Assembly: GCA_002633025.1 (NCBI GenBank)
Contig: NMRB01000618.1
Location: 188,318-252,317, forward strand
Direction: 5' to 3'
DNA: 64,000 bases
Source of the DNA: Notospermus geniculatus
Lineage: Eukaryota; Nemertea; Pilidiophora; Heteronemertea; Lineidae
Both the position numbers and the translations under genes were made by a program. The notes below the pieces were generated by a model, which made no database searches, was not told the DNA's origin, and saw only the letters and a list, made by a program, of their open reading frames with translations. Of this stretch, positions 43,280 through 54,158 are shown piece after piece (the first letter of the stretch is position 1; each line of letters starts with the position of its first letter).

Positions 43280-44730
43280 ATGGCTACTAAAAGAACAATA
43301 CCGGTACCTGGAACTTCTCACCAGTGGAGCTCACCAGGAAAGCAACCAAAATTAGAAGGTAAGATGTTCAATCAACTGATTATAACCTCATACAGTTACA
43401 CCCAACCAAAGCATAACTTGTACTCAAGATACTTGTCAGGATTAATATTGCGTAAATTCTGCTGATTCTTAGGCTATTTTTGCACAGTTCATCGGCTATT
43501 TTTCAGGAGTTAATTTCAACAAGGTCCCTCAGTTTCAACGTCTCGAAAACTGAAGGGTGTCAACTCTGATCAATACACCAGTTATGATTGTCATCTAGTT
43601 GTACATGTAATTATTTGATTTATCCTCTCTTTCCAGAGACTGATGTAATCGGCTACATCCACAAGTTATCACCAATGAAAGGACGGAACAAAAATTTCTT
43701 TGACTTCCACCTCCAAACAGAAAATGGAACCAAAAGAGCTGTTTGCTTTTCAGTAGCAAAACAAAATATCCTGAAGAAGTTGGAGGTCAACAGAACGCCT
43801 GCAAAATTCTCGTCCCTGAAAGTACAATTTTCAACAACAGCCGATAAAGAATATCTCATCAAAGATAAAACCGCCATTACTCCTACAGAAACAGATTTAC
43901 AATATGACGAATCGCTCACCTATCCTCATGTGGATGTCCATGAATTAGATACAGTGCCAATTGACAAAGAAGTCACAGTGAGTGCGAAAGTCATCCATAT
44001 CGACAAACCAAAGACCGTAACGTTTACGAATTCCAGTGGCGAAGAAACTACAAAGACCATCCAAAATATAACATTAGCACAAAACAAAGCTACCACGATG
44101 TTGGCTCTTTGGGAAGATCTGGTAGACACTACAACACTCAACAACTGCTACCGATTCCAGCCTGTGAAACTCCGTCTCGATAACGATGATGTCCGGTACA
44201 TAACAGCAACGCCCAACACACAGCTGACTGAATTAGATCAAGATGCAATCCAAACAGACTCGAACATTGAATATCTTCCCAGTCCACATGTTCAAAACGA
44301 ACAACTGATTCAAGGCCAGATAATTGCCGTCAAGGACTCCTCATCGTACAATAAATGCATTGCTTGTTCTAGAGCTTTCCATGCTGACTTGGATGATGCA
44401 TCGGAACTAATCACGTGCCCACACTGCCAAACCAGCATTCTGGCTGGTTTCGCCACTCCAGAAACAATCATCACATTTTTGTTCAAAACCACGTCGTCAC
44501 TTCTGTCCGAAGTTCTTCAACTCACAGCCCACTCGGAAGTGATCAACATGCTGCTGACGGACCACCCACCTCCAGAAGGAATGACTGCACATAGCTTGTT
44601 TCAGGACAAAGCTAAAACATCGTTGTATTTTCTCAAATTGCCACGACTTAAATTAGCGTACAACAAAAAAACGATGAAAGTATCTGTGGCAACTATCTTG
44701 TCAGCTTCCGACACCTCTGATCAGTCATAA
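43280..44730 (+). CDS. RPA70-like single-strand DNA-binding protein of the Helentron (two exons)
   Basis: Exon 1 (43280-43358) starts after acceptor ACCTTTCAG with MATKRTIPVPGTSHQ and ends GAAG|GTAAGA in phase 1. The intron is 43359-43636. Exon 2 (43637-44730) starts after CTCTCTTTCCAG and joins in frame as KLEETDVIGYIHKLSPMKG, giving about 390 residues. Domain order follows RPA70 DNA-binding modules: a first OB fold (FFDFHLQTENGTKRAVCFSV), a second OB fold (VTVSAKVIHIDKPKTVTFTN, LALWEDLVD), then a zinc ribbon in a third OB fold (CIACSRAF... and ITCPHC: a CxxC pair, a roughly 18-residue spacer, then another CxxC). RPA-like genes accompany helitrons in plants and some animals and probably coat the single strand made by Rep and helicase. 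The frame is intact. An acceptor before the ATG suggests a further 5' non-coding exon, perhaps a transcript shared with the upstream frame. Confidence 0.85.
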
Positions 44731-44989
44731 GCCTGCATTCACACCAAAAGAGTGCAGCACATTTATGAGATCAGCATCGTCATGTCCCACGTGTCATTTT
44801 GGAACGTCATGACGCAACTCTAACAAAAAACAGTTGTTTCAGCAAAACTATTCAATTTTCTTTCACCTTACCTCACATCACAACATCATCAAACAACATG
44901 CAGAGCATCATGACGCTCACCTGTATGATGCTACACTCTTTTGGAGCAATAGAGTCTCGTCTGCAACAATGCTCAATTCCAACTCATTT

Positions 44990-47055
44990 ATAAGTATTCC
45001 TTCTCACAAAATGTAATTTTCACAGCTTACTCCAGATCAAGATGACATCTGTACCAATTACTTTTCCTTTTCAATACATGTACCATACATCTACTTTTAA
45101 CAATTCCACATGTACAGTCATGGACATTAGTTTATCTACAGGCTTCCTGCCAGGATTTTTTTATGGGGGGAGGGGGAACAAAGAGTACATTCGACAGAAC
45201 TGCTCGTCAAAAACATAAATTTTGACTTTGTATCAAGGAGACATTAATCACCTTATTGGTCATATTCCTGTAACAAAATTTTGGAAATTTCTAAATACAT
45301 GTATCGTAATTATGTAATAGCTCATCAGAAAAAATACTAAAAATCTAACTTTATTATGTAATATTTTTCAGATTTTTGTTGTAGATGTGATAGAGTGAAA
45401 TTTTCTAAGAATTTTGGCCTTTGTTTCGTCTAAACTATGTTGACTGCTTGCTGAGATATTTGAGATTATCAAAATTTTGATATAATTTGTGATTTTCGTG
45501 TTTTGTAGCAAATTTGGATACCATTAATAGATAAAGCTAACCTCACGATATGGATTTATGAAATTTGGAACTTTTCGCCTTAACTAGGCAGAAATATTGC
45601 AAATTTTTCAAAGTATCAAAATATTGATATTTTGAAAAACATACTTCTAACCACTTTTGGTTAAACGTTCCAAAACTTCATACTTCTTCATTTTTAGGTC
45701 AACTCTGTCTTCTGATATCAAACTTTTGTGTGAAAATTGAAAAATCTCAAATTATCAAAATTTTGATAATCTCAAATATCTCAGCAACAACTCAGCAGAT
45801 TTTGGTGAAACAAACTCCATGATCCTTACAAGGTTCCACTCTATCTAAAATACAACAAAAGTCACAAAAGAATTACGTAATAAAAATGTTGATTTCTAGG
45901 ACTTTTTCTGATGAACAAAATATATTTACAATATTTCCAAATTTCCAAAATTCTGATGCAGCAATATGACCAACAAGATGTACTTTCATATGGAATAATC
46001 TGTCTTAAAATCAGCCCAGTAGTATTTGAAATATTAAACTTATCAGGTGTAGATAAACTAATGTCCATGACTGTACATCACCTGTGTAGGCCCTACAAAG
46101 TTCTGTTTGTTACTTTTCTTTCCCAATACATGTAATTATACATACCAAATGCTGTTTCCTTCTCATAACGTGTAATTGTCCACATCTAACAGACACATGT
46201 CCCAATCACTCTTTAGTTTTAACCATTATTTCACATGTAGATGACATGTATACTACATCCATTCTTGTTTGTGGAGTTTCCTTCCCACTACATGTACGTA
46301 CAACAATGTAATTTTCACATCTGGCCCACATATTCATATGTACATGTAATCATGTGTGCGAACTGCTCAGTCATTATCACAACATGTCATTTAACTCTTC
46401 ACATGTAAATGACATGTGTCCCAATCACTCTGTCCTTCTCAGTACATCTACATGTACTTTTAACAATTATTCCACGTGTAGATCACATGTGTACTAGATT
46501 CTGTTTGCAAGGTCTCTTTCCCAGTACAACATCTACATGTAATTTTCACAACTCCTTCACATTCCAAAAAAGTACATGTAATCATGTGTAACAGGTGCTC
46601 TTTCCATCTCACACCATGTAATTTTAACAGTTACTCCACATGTAAATGACATACATGGCAAGCGTGCTCTCCTGTGTGATTTGTCAACAGTTATTCCATG
46701 TGTACATGTAGATGACATGTCTAATTGGTCCTATTTGTGAGATTTTCTTCCCAGTACATGTAATTTTACAGTTGTTCCATGTACCAACTGCTGCTTACTC
46801 CTCAAAATACATAATTTCAACAATTCATCCATGTAATTTGCTGCCAAGTGCCAACTTCTTATTACACATTTACCAAGTCTTATTTGCTTCCTAGTAATTA
46901 ATTCGTCCACATGTACATGACAGTGTACCAAATGTAGTTCCATTCCCAGTGCTGTAATTTTAACTGTCATTCAATGTAGAAATTACACATGTACCAAGAC
47001 TGTTTCCTTCCCAGGAAACATCATGTCAGCAGTTCTTCCATGTGGACCATGGCCC
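44990..47055 (+). repeat. Degenerate minisatellite, about 90-100 bp unit
   Basis: Repeated order of modules: CTTCCCAGTACATGTAATTTT, then ACAGTTATTCCACATGTA, then GATGACATGTGTACCAA. About one copy lies at 44995-45110 and roughly ten between 46100 and 47055, with the foldback at 45111-46077 between them. Copies vary in length and sequence. It lies directly downstream of the Helentron genes. Confidence 0.75.
45111..46077. mobile_element. Foldback element of about 970 bp inside the minisatellite
   Basis: TGTACAGTCATGGACATTAG at 45111 is the exact complement of 46058-46077. Weaker but clear inverted similarity continues through both arms (TTGGTCATATTCCTG / TTGGTCATATTGCTG, TTTTGTTGTA, AACCTCACGATATGGATT) to a centre near 45600-45630. 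Arms about 480 bp, no coding sequence. Confidence 0.85.
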
Positions 47056-47059
47056 ATAT

Positions 47060-47225
47060 TCTACAAAGTTTCCTCAACTCTCCGATTTACCTACTACAGC
47101 TATTCTTAAGAATATGAAATAGAGATCGAGTGGCATCAAACAGCTATTCTTAACACAGCAAAATACAAAAGCTTAAGTAGACCTCGGAGTTAAGGACGCT
47201 TCCACAATACCGACCATGGTGCTCT
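47060..47225. repeat. Imperfect inverted-repeat element
   Basis: CCATGGCCCATATTCTACAA and the complement of TTCCACAATACCGACCATGG form ends. The inner words CAACTCTCCGA / CGGAGTTAAGG also pair. Related wording occurs near 6520-6590. Confidence 0.5.
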
Positions 47226-47547
47226 TTCATTCCAAATCACAGTATACAAACAAACTACTTTTTTTTACTTTCTACTTCCTTTATTCTATTTACATGTACT
47301 AGTCATTTTGCTACAAAAGAAATAAACATGTTGTCTAGTAACAATTCATACACTTTCCATTGTTTCTGTTCTCTCTAAATTTCCATTCTCTCTACATGTC
47401 GTCTAGCCTAGTAACAATCCTTACTCTCTCCATTGTCTCATCATCCCCTAAAAAAACCCAAGACCCCACACATTCCATTTTATGTGCATTACCATCAACA
47501 AGATCTCAAATGATTCCTCATTCTACCTGCACAAGTCTTCTATAGAG

Positions 47548-47689
47548 GCTATGCATTGACGTCATCAAATGACATCATCAGTGGGTATGACGCCACGCTG
47601 GATACAACTGCGCAGGTAAAAACCGTCAAAAGCGCTGCACAGTTCATCCAACATGGCGTCACGCTGACTGATGACGTCACATGCATAGC
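47548..47689. repeat. MITE with CRE-like palindromes
   Basis: GCTATGCATTGACGTCATC at the left and GATGACGTCACATGCATAGC at the right. Inner arms GTATGACGCCACGCTGGAT / ATGGCGTCACGCTGA. Each arm contains TGACGTCA. Confidence 0.8.
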
Positions 47690-47749
47690 ATCTATACCAT
47701 CAAAACACAACAAACAGGCAAGCCTACGGCATCTCCGATGCCTCTAGTT

Positions 47750-47945
47750 NNNNNNNNNNNNNNNNNNNNNNNNNNNNNNNNNNNNNNNNNNNNNNNNNNN
47801 NNNNNNNNNNNNNNNNNNNNNNNNNNNNNNNNNNNNNNNNNNNNNNNNNNNNNNNNNNNNNNNNNNNNNNNNNNNNNNNNNNNNNNNNNNNNNNNNNNNN
47901 NNNNNNNNNNNNNNNNNNNNNNNNNNNNNNNNNNNNNNNNNNNNN
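47750..47945. other. Assembly gap (N run)
   Basis: 196 undetermined bases; frames spanning it are artefacts. Confidence 1.
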
Positions 47946-48138
47946 GGTGCGAGCATGAAGCCGCAACGTCACGGTAGTGTGATCGTTGACGTTGATACGG
48001 TCGCAGCGCCATCAAATAGTAGAAAAAGAATGGCTACAACCCCATTGCAATAGGATATGGAGCTTGAGTGTAATGGTAATCAGTGCATAATTTTGTCCTC
48101 CAGGGGGCGCCAGCTGACAAAGTAGAAAACAGCAGTAT

Positions 48139-48435
48139 TTGAATTTCCCGCGCCAGTTACTTGAATGTGTGTACATGTGTGGGGGCAGTCACAGAAACAT
48201 GGCGGTGCTTGCACTTTCTAAAGTGAATCAAGTTGAAACATGCCTACCAGTAGGCTATAATCATCGCATAAAATCCCGAGCATCATCGATCTCGGCTTTA
48301 TACATGTCATTTCAAGTCTTCGACTCGGGCTGCTTGTTCCACGATGATCGTACACATTTTCGTTTTTGTGACCTGACCATGATTGCGACACTTGATGCCG
48401 AATGTTCCGTCGTAGCGCAGGCAATCGCAGTGTGA
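48139..48435 (+). other. Open frame beginning near ATGGCGG, status unclear
   Basis: From 48199 the frame reads MAVLALSKVNQVETCLPVGY and ends SVVAQAIAV. The start context AACATGGCGGTG resembles a genuine initiator. No family is recognised, no downstream donor was chosen, and the surrounding sequence is repeat-rich. A first exon or chance are both possible. Confidence 0.2.
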
Positions 48436-48526
48436 CCTGATATCCGCATTAGTCACCAATTAGGCATGGAAACTGTTGCTACACATAAAAGAATGAGTTG
48501 AAGTATGGTATCTTACTTGACGAAGT

Positions 48527-48672
48527 TTAAGCCGCCCATACACGTTCAATATTATTGCACAATATGAGGACTAAAATGGACCAATCTTTCTTCCACCCAT
48601 CATGCCTAAAGCACATGCCCTATTTTGGGCCCCATATTGTGCAATAATATTGACCGTATATGGCCCGCTTTA
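48527..48672. repeat. Short TIR MITE
   Basis: AAGCCGCCCATACACGTTCA...ATATTATTGCACAATATG is complementary to CATATTGTGCAATAATAT...CGTATATGGCCCGCTTTA. Confidence 0.8.
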
Positions 48673-48735
48673 GTAATGGTGTCACAACGTGTCGAACTTC
48701 TCAAGTGATTGAAAGGATCGCGGCCATTTTTAGCT

Positions 48736-49530
48736 CACCTGGAGGAGCTTTTGTCGTGGTGCAGCGTTCGTCGTCCGTCGTCGTTGTCGTTGTCGTCGTC
48801 CGTTTTTAGCAGAGCACGTTTCGTAACCGCTGGGGCTATTGACCTAAAACTTAGTACATATATACCCCTAGGTCATAATGACTTATGACACCAAGTTTCG
48901 GTCCGATTCGATTGCTGGGTGGCCAAAACCAAAAACACAAAAAGTGCAATAACTCCGGAACTAATGACTGGATCATCTCCAAATTTTTATCGTAGGTGTA
49001 TCTAATGTAGATACGTATCATATGTAATGGGTTTTTGATGTGACCTAGGTTTCAAGGTCACAGAGATCAAAGTTCAGAATTTTGCCTTTTGATGGCCCGT
49101 TTCCTAACTGCTGGGGCTATTGACCTGAAATTGGTCCATATATACCCCTATGTCAAATGACCTATGACACCAAATTTCAGTCCGATTTCATTCTTGGCTT
49201 GGCTACCAGGTGGCCAAAATGAAAACTCAAAGCCCAATATTTCCTAAACTAATGACTGGCTCGTCTCCAAATTTTCATCATCGGTGCATCTAATATGTGA
49301 ACACGACATCTAATGGGTTTTTGATTTGACCTACTTTTCAAGGTCACAGAGGTCAAAGTTTAAAATTTACTCAAGCGAGAATGTTTTGACCATGAAATTT
49401 TGACCAAAATCATATTACCCAGGAATTCAAACTCAAGGCTTGCCCTGGAACATTTCATTTAACATTTGTGATTTGTTTTTCTGGTACATTTCATCCAGGT
49501 GAGCACATGGTACATGGACCATTTCATTTA
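48736..49530 (+). repeat. GCTCAC modular repeat, full-length copy
   Basis: Starts TTTAGCTCACCTGGAGGAGC then a GTCGTCGT-rich stretch, two rounds of AACTGCTGGGGCTATTGACC...ATGACTGGATCATCTCC, and ends CCAGGTGAGCACATGGTACA then TGGACCATTTCAT. The left AGCTCACC and right GGTGAGCA are inverted. Confidence 0.85.
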
Positions 49531-49876
49531 CTGATAAATATAGTGTGGCGCAGAGATTGTGATTCAATATGACCAATCAGAAGGCGTCCTCAAACATAAC
49601 GTCGAATATTTCACAAAAAATCGTACAAAAACGTCAAAACCGGTGAAACTATTCCTTTTTTTTATTAAATTCGGGACACGCTTTGACCTCCAAATGATTT
49701 GAATACACATCAGTAGTCAATAGTCTGCGTGAGAGATTAGGCGAAAAGTCGGAGACAAGATTGAACAATGCGAAAAGTGTCATCATTTTTGTGGTGAGAA
49801 TGCCTGAATGCTAGCTCGCCAATAAGAGGACTTCTTGAAAATGGTAACACCAGCAGAAAGATTCCAGAAATGTAGG

Positions 49877-50996
49877 TGTACATGTACACTCTTGATCATA
49901 AGTAAATCCGCACCAGATATTCTTGATTTACTCGATAACTACTAATTATTTTCCCCCAATTTTTGGGCATGTGAAAGCCACATGCACTGTCTAACACATC
50001 CCGCTTCAATTATTCAAATCGGCCAACATCCCTGTCTTTCACAGCAATTCAAAGACGGCAGGGTGGTTTGGAGGTTTCACCAACTTAAGTTTTCATCAAA
50101 CTTTTCACCTGCACAACCTCCAGCCTTGGTCATTAAGCGACAGTCCAGTAAAAATTTTCCAAAAATATATCAAGATCTCGCCAAAAATTGCATTTTTGTC
50201 CAAAACCTCAGCACATGCTTGGCAACCAGTGAACCCAACTATGAGGTGGTCCCTTTGACATGTCCCCAATCAATGCCCTGAATAGGAGCTGTCAGCGAGT
50301 TGACCACTAGGTGTCACTAGGGCCCAATTCAATGCATCTAGCGGACCCAGTCATTATCGATCGAGCAGCGATCATAATAGATTTCCTGTACATTTGGTCC
50401 GCTAAGACTGTGCTGCCATCTGTTAGCAATATGCGCGGCTGACTGCTCCTATTGAATGTGGGCTAGCTGAACAGGCCAATTGTTATTCAAAATCACTGTG
50501 GCTGGAGTAACACCAACCACAACAGATCAATTTCATGCTTTGATACCTTTCAATCATAGTTCAATTCAAAATGCCCGGCCACCAAAACACAAACAGCGTC
50601 CCGTTTACATAGTATGGCGAGGGGGGATCTCGTAGTTGAGTTCACTGGGTTGCCAAGGAAGTGGTGAAGTTTTGGACAAAAATGCATTTTTTGGCGAGAT
50701 CTTGATATATTTTTGAAAATTTTTCTCTGGTCTGTTGCTTAAATGACCAAGGCTGAAGGTTGTGCAGGTGAAACGTTTGATGAAAACTTCAGTTGGTGAA
50801 ACCTCCCAACAACCCTGCCCGCTTTGAACTGCTGTGGAAGACAGGAATGTTCATCGATTTGAATTCAAACGGGATGGGTTAGACAGTGCATGTGGCTTTC
50901 ACTTGCCCAAAAATTGGGAAAAAATAATGAGTAATTATCGAGTAATTCAAGAATACCTGGTGGGGATTTACTTATGATCAAGAGTGTACATGTGTA
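49877..50996. mobile_element. DNA element with about 370-bp inverted ends and an internal insertion
   Basis: Left CACTCTTGATCATAAGTAAA ... CAAATCGGCCAACATCCCTG ... CAAGATCTCGCCAAAAA; right is the complement, ending TTTACTTATGATCAAGAGTG. The AATAGGAGC-family MITE (50282-50456) sits just inside the left arm. The 99-codon ORF in the left arm is not a gene. Confidence 0.85.
50282..50456. mobile_element. AATAGGAGC-family MITE, copy 2
   Basis: AATAGGAGCTGTCAGC at the left and GGCTGACTGCTCCTATT at the right form the TIR. The body matches 13830-14006. Confidence 0.8.
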
Positions 50997-50999
50997 TGG

Positions 51000-51730
51000 T
51001 AGACATGATGGAATTTGAAGTGAAAACGGTCAAAGGTAAAAACTGTGCCATTTCAAATGCGAGTTCTCAGTAGGCCTACAACTTCTACACAGCATAGACA
51101 GCTTGTTCCCCCGCGCCTCAGCGCGGGGAGTTAGTTTTGGCTTTCTGTGCATAGGACGCTAGCTCACAGAGATTGCACTCGATTCGAATGTCTAGCTTTC
51201 TTAGCCGTCAGTTCTCATTAACACTGTTCTTTTTTCTAGGGATTCATTTACTCTATCAAAACAAATTGTAATCTAACAGTCCACATTGTTTGCAGGCTGA
51301 CTTTTTTCGAAAATAATTCATTGTTCATGCCATAATTTCTCTGCTCAATGCGTACCCCGATAGATGACGTCATTATCTTCTCTGCCTGTTCCCACCCGGA
51401 ACACTTCGGGTCTTTTTTAGGCCTACTTTGTTCTTAGACAGCCGTAAACAAAGGAAGCTGACTGTATCCTCAGAAACAGGTCATAGCGATAGGCCAAATG
51501 GTTTTAGGCCTACATTCCTATGAATAGGATTCATCTGTACACTGTGGAAATGTGGTGATCAGAGTAGTTGGCTTGTGACCTTACGTAAGGCACTTATTTC
51601 CTACTGATTCTGCATCTGCTGATTGGGCTAGGAAGCAACTTGTGATCATTCTTGTATTAGGGAGATCAGGGGGCTGAACTTATGTAGGCCTACACAAAAT
51701 TACTGTTCTTATATCCCAGTAAAACTGTCA
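51000..51730. other. Unassigned sequence
   Basis: No recognisable gene or bounded repeat. A CCCCGCGCC...GGCGCGGGG mini-palindrome lies at about 51110-51129. Confidence 0.4.
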
Positions 51731-51732
51731 CC

Positions 51733-52374
51733 TTAAAGGGCCTCTAGAGGCAGCTCGCCATTAGGCTGCTATCAGTACCGGTTCTTCGGCCAGGCGGCGC
51801 CACTTTAACGTAATAATCACTAGTACGAGGTATTCAACCCCCGGGCCCCCCACTCCTTAATTGGGTACACATACATGCTCGTTCCTGAGTTTGAAAAGGA
51901 CCCCCTTATGGAAGGAACCGAGGGAAATTTTCCACCCCTTTCTGCGGGCTTTTTTCATCCAATTGGACCCCCTAACAAAAGGAACCGAAAGATATTTTCA
52001 CCCCCTTTTCGGGATTTTTCATGCAATTAGACACCCTAATTTTGAAGGAACCAAGGGATTTTCACCCCCTTTTTACAAGCTTTTTCATTCAGAATAGGAC
52101 TTTTTCATACCCCTTTTTACGATTTCTTCGGGAAGAGAACCTTTTGCCCCCTTTTGAAGAATTTTTCAGGAGAAAAGTCATTGAAAGTACCCCTATTTTA
52201 AGTGTTTTTCGGGAATTTTTTCCCGAACAGTGCTGCCGAAAATGACCCCTTTTTCCGCGAAAATTGGGACGAGCATGCGGTATGGTTGACCCCTGAGTGG
52301 GGGCCCCGGGATTCAACCTGGGTTTTCCCCGTGGTTTTCCCCTGCCATGCTGGCTGCCTCTAGAGGCCCTTTAA
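51733..52374. mobile_element. TTAA MITE (AAAGGGCCTCTAGAGG family) containing a nested hAT-like element
   Basis: TTAA plus AGGGCCTCTAGAGGCAGC at 51733 and GGCTGCCTCTAGAGGCCCT plus TTAA at 52371. Removing the nested element leaves about 163 bp. A second, opposite copy starts from the same TTAA at 52371 (AGGGCGTAGAGGCAGCC). Confidence 0.85.
51840..52310. mobile_element. Nested hAT-like MITE with perfect 8-bp target duplication
   Basis: ATTCAACC occurs at 51832-51839 and again at 52311-52318. The enclosed 471 bp begins CCCGGGCCCCCCACTC and ends GAGTGGGGGCCCCGGG, imperfect TIRs. The interior has about four degenerate units of roughly 76 bp (GGAACCGAGGGA...TTTTCACCCCCTTTT...TTTTTCATGCAATT). The open frames over this tandem repeat are not genes. 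Confidence 0.9.
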
Positions 52375-52447
52375 AGGGCGTAGAGGCAGCCTTTTAGTGC
52401 ACATTGATATGGTTACTCACAGAGAAATGGATCCAACTTAGGCATCA

Positions 52448-53915
52448 TTTTTAGCTCACACGTGAGCTTTTGTCGTCCTGCGGTGTCCGCCGTCGTCGTC
52501 CGTTAGTAGGGCACGTTTCGTAACCGCTGGGGCTATTGATCTGAAACTTGGTACATTATATATTCTCATAGGTCAGATGACCTATGACACCAAGTTTCCG
52601 TCCGATTTGATTCTTAGCTTCGCCACCAGATGCCCAAAACCAAAAACACAAAAAGTGCAATAACTCCTGAACTAAGCACTGGATCACCTCCAAATTTTTA
52701 CCATAGGTGTATCTAATTAGGATACAAAACATATGCAACGGGTTTTTGATTTGACCTACTTTTCAAGGCTACAAAGGTCAGAGTTGTACAAAAGTAACGA
52801 ACCTGCCACAGTTCGCCACTATTTCACTGAGCAAGAGCATATCTTGCATAAACATGTACTAGAGGAGTTTCGGCGCAACTGGACATCCAATATGCATGGC
52901 CGTCAGGTGGCGTAACCTGAAATTCATCTAAGTGCTATAACTCAGGAACGGCTTGACCCAGAGTGCTCAAACCTGAGGTGTACCTCCCTCTAGGTGACCT
53001 TTACGTGCATGTCAAATTTCAGCCTGATTTAACTTCCAATATGGCCGCCAGGTGGCATAACCTAAAAGTCATCAAAGTGCTATAACTCTTGACCTAGACT
53101 GCTCAAATTCGATACGTGGCTCCCTCTAGATAATGTAAAGTTTTGGCGCGATCGGACATCCAGCATGGCCACCAGGTGGCATAACCCGAAAATCATAAAT
53201 GCTATCACTCAGAAACGGCTTGACCTCGATTGCTCAAACACGATAGGCCTATGTACAATGTACCTCCCTCTGATGACCTTTACATTTACGTCAAATTTTG
53301 GAATGATTTGACTTCAAATATCGCCACCAGGTGGCATAACCCGAAAATCATCAAAGTGCTATAACTCAGGAATGGCTTGACCTGGACTGCCCAAATTCGA
53401 TACATGGGGATTGGATCCCTCTAGATGACCTTTATGTGCATGTGAGATTTTGGCCTGATCTGACATCCAATATTAAAGCCCCCCTGTATTCAATTTGAAA
53501 AACACGAATCATCGCCGCGATTCTTGACGTCAGTGCACGACGTCACAACGTCAGTGTAGTGTAAAAATGTACTATGCTCTATCTGAATACATTGAGCTCT
53601 CCCTGCGCAGTTTTTTCAATGTGTGCTGAAAACTAGGCATTGATTCCCGGAAATAAGTATCAGGCAAGCATTTTGGAGACCTTCTACGTAGAGTGAGACC
53701 TCTACGTGCACTCTCCGAACATTTTGAAAATATCGTAAAATTCAATACAGTGGGGCTTTAACCCAAAAATCATCAAAGTCCTGTAACTCGGGAATGACTT
53801 GACCCATGACTGATATCAAAAATAGATATCTTATCTATTTTTGCTGACACCTTCATCTGTCACAACGCTATTATCTCCAACCGGGTGAGCACATGGTCCA
53901 TGGACCTTTTCTTTG
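52448..53915 (+). repeat. GCTCAC modular repeat, long copy with nested MITE
   Basis: Starts TTTTAGCTCACACGTGAGC and TGTCGTCCTGCGGTGTCCG. It continues through ATAACTCCTGAACTAAGCAC, then at least four roughly 130-bp units beginning GCCGCCAGGTGGCATAACC and TATAACTCAGGAACGGCTTG. It ends GGGTGAGCACATGGTCCATG. Interrupted by a TTAA MITE at 53473-53761. Confidence 0.85.
53473..53761. mobile_element. TTAA MITE inside the GCTCAC repeat
   Basis: TTAA plus AGCCCCCCTGTATTCAATTT at the left and AAATTCAATACAGTGGGGCT plus TTAA at the right. The interior holds GACGTCA-type palindromes. Confidence 0.85.
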
Positions 53916-53919
53916 AAGT

Positions 53920-54035
53920 AAAATTTCGTCAATGTCAAAATATGATCTACAATATTCATGAGTTCATGGTTACTAGCGCCACCTGTTGTATAGTGGACTG
54001 TTAGTAACCCAATAGCGCGCTGTCCCTTTAAGCCG
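53920..54035 (-). repeat. Truncated AAAGGGCCTCTAGAGG-family MITE
   Basis: The complement of TTCATGAGTTCATGGTTACT and GCGCCACCTGTTGTATAG matches the interior of the element at 17020-17241. The outer end is CCCTTTAAGC. Confidence 0.65.
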
Positions 54036-54158
54036 CCCTCACACATTCTGTGGTCAAATAGCCGCGAACGTGCCACCCAGTGACAAAATGTTGTAGCCTA
54101 CTTTGACCTTTGACTTCTGTGACCTTGAAAAGTAGGTAAAAAAAACTACTTCATTTTC

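Larger units (their letters stand above)
36430..47060 (+). mobile_element. Helentron-class rolling-circle transposon (limits approximate)
   Basis: The coding core (36539-44730) encodes, in order, an OTU-like protease, a helitron-type zinc region, HUH Rep nuclease, PIF1-like helicase, EEP endonuclease and a separate RPA-like protein. A C-terminal EEP nuclease behind Rep-Hel distinguishes Helentrons from canonical Helitrons. The long downstream minisatellite (44990-47055) is plausibly part of the element, since non-autonomous Helentron relatives often carry internal tandem repeats and a terminal hairpin. I did not find unambiguous terminal motifs, so both limits are estimates. AT-rich composition and one almost unbroken 6.3 kb frame set it apart from its surroundings and suggest a young insertion. 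Confidence 0.75.

Noticed and set aside
51861-52316. Overlapping ORFs of 74-78 codons on both strands
   Set aside because: They are products of a tandem repeat whose unit has few stops, within a hAT-like MITE.
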